Position numbers and translations under genes: made by a program. Of a stretch of 5,936 nucleotides of DNA, positions 5,804 to 5,936 are shown in pieces. Positions within the stretch are counted from its first letter, which is position 1; every line of letters begins with the position of its first letter. The notes beneath the pieces are model-generated. The model had not been told where the DNA came from and made no database searches. It saw only the letters and a list, made by a program, of their open reading frames with translations. The DNA lies in assembly GCA_009693225.1 (NCBI GenBank), contig SHXP01000146.1:1-5936 (forward strand). The letters run 5' to 3'. This stretch comes from Limnohabitans sp. (lineage in GTDB: Bacteria > Pseudomonadota > Gammaproteobacteria > Burkholderiales > Burkholderiaceae_C).

Positions 5804-5936
5804 CGGATTCAAGCACGAAGTGCAACTTTGATTAACTGATGGTTGGGTGGCTGAGGATGTTTAGCATTCAAGGCTTCTTGACCTGGCATTCGAAGTTGCT
5901 CATGACCTACAAACACCTCAGCCAAGCTGAAAGATA
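5804..5936 (+). mobile_element. Left part of an IS30-family insertion sequence (runs off the window)
   Basis: The transposase start at 5902 implies an insertion sequence that begins upstream and continues past the window edge. IS30-type transposase genes usually begin within about 100 bases of the left terminal repeat, which would put the end near 5800-5850. The stretch from about 5804, containing the dyad GCAC-GAA-GTGC, is my best candidate for that end. The exact boundary cannot be fixed without the right end, so the start coordinate is a guess. Confidence 0.35.
5902..5936 (+). CDS. IS30-family transposase, N-terminal fragment (cut by window end)
   Basis: From ATG 5902 the frame reads MTYKHLSQAER and then the first two bases of a TA- codon at the edge. 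This matches the characteristic IS30-family N-terminus, Y-x-H-L-(S/T)-x-x-E-R-Y, which precedes the DNA-binding helix-turn-helix; the DDE catalytic domain would lie beyond the window. In-frame ATGs at 5857 and 5839 would add 15 or 21 residues. I prefer 5902 because family members normally begin right at this motif, although the ribosome-binding site before it (GAAG at 5892-5895) is weak. Only 11 full codons are seen, so intactness cannot be judged. Confidence 0.7.
   Translation, partial: MTYKHLSQAER

Larger units (their letters stand above)
5434..5901. other. Non-coding, repeat-rich stretch before the transposase
   Basis: No supported gene lies here. It contains a small hairpin (5440-5453, AGGGC/GCCCT with an AAAA loop), a larger imperfect hairpin (5462-5502) and a T-run after a weak stem (AAGAT 5532-5536 / ATCTT 5549-5553). 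The second copy of the flanking direct repeat is at 5566-5581 and a 60-bp imperfect dyad is at 5652-5711. Near the end a short dyad, GCAC GAA GTGC (5813-5823), may belong to the left end of the IS30-type element. Confidence 0.5.

Noticed and set aside
5640..5825. 61-codon minus-strand frame
   Set aside because: It covers the TGACCA dyad region, has Arg/Cys-rich composition without family similarity, and no supporting context.

Overview
This window holds one tight three-gene envelope operon on the + strand (391-4900). It is followed by a tRNA-Lys-like gene with its own intrinsic terminator (5165-5277), then a repeat-rich, mobile-element-rich stretch that ends in the first codons of an IS30-family transposase (5902-end). 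The overlapping Gram-negative envelope genes (RND permease, signal-peptide-bearing periplasmic protein, outer-membrane beta-barrel), moderate GC in the genes and AT-rich, IS-littered flanks suggest a proteobacterium. A betaproteobacterium of the Nitrosomonadales type is my guess; nothing here fixes the genus.

Layout. 1-390: non-coding leader with an AT-rich promoter-like zone, a 26-bp imperfect dyad (279-304) and a G-rich ribosome-binding site. 391-2751: a 786-aa RND/MMPL-type permease of the HAE3-like class. 2748-3572: a 274-aa exported protein of the LolA-like 'outer membrane lipoprotein-sorting protein' family. 3569-4900: a 443-aa predicted outer-membrane beta-barrel. Each junction is a 4-bp ATGA stop/start overlap, so the three genes are probably translationally coupled and made together. 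4901-5164: a short spacer with several small direct repeats and hairpins. 5165-5237: a tRNA-Lys(CTT) with some mismatched stem positions and a GCA instead of a CCA end. 5310-5433: a 124-bp element with perfect 19-bp terminal inverted repeats and no gene inside, which looks like a MITE. 5434-5901: no convincing gene, but several inverted repeats, leading into the IS30-type transposase.

How the genes may work together (inference): a proton-driven inner-membrane permease, a periplasmic LolA-fold carrier and an outer-membrane barrel together span the envelope. This could be a dedicated route for a lipid or other hydrophobic molecule to or from the outer membrane. No membrane-fusion protein or TolC-type channel is encoded here, so it does not look like a classical tripartite drug pump. 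The cargo is unknown.
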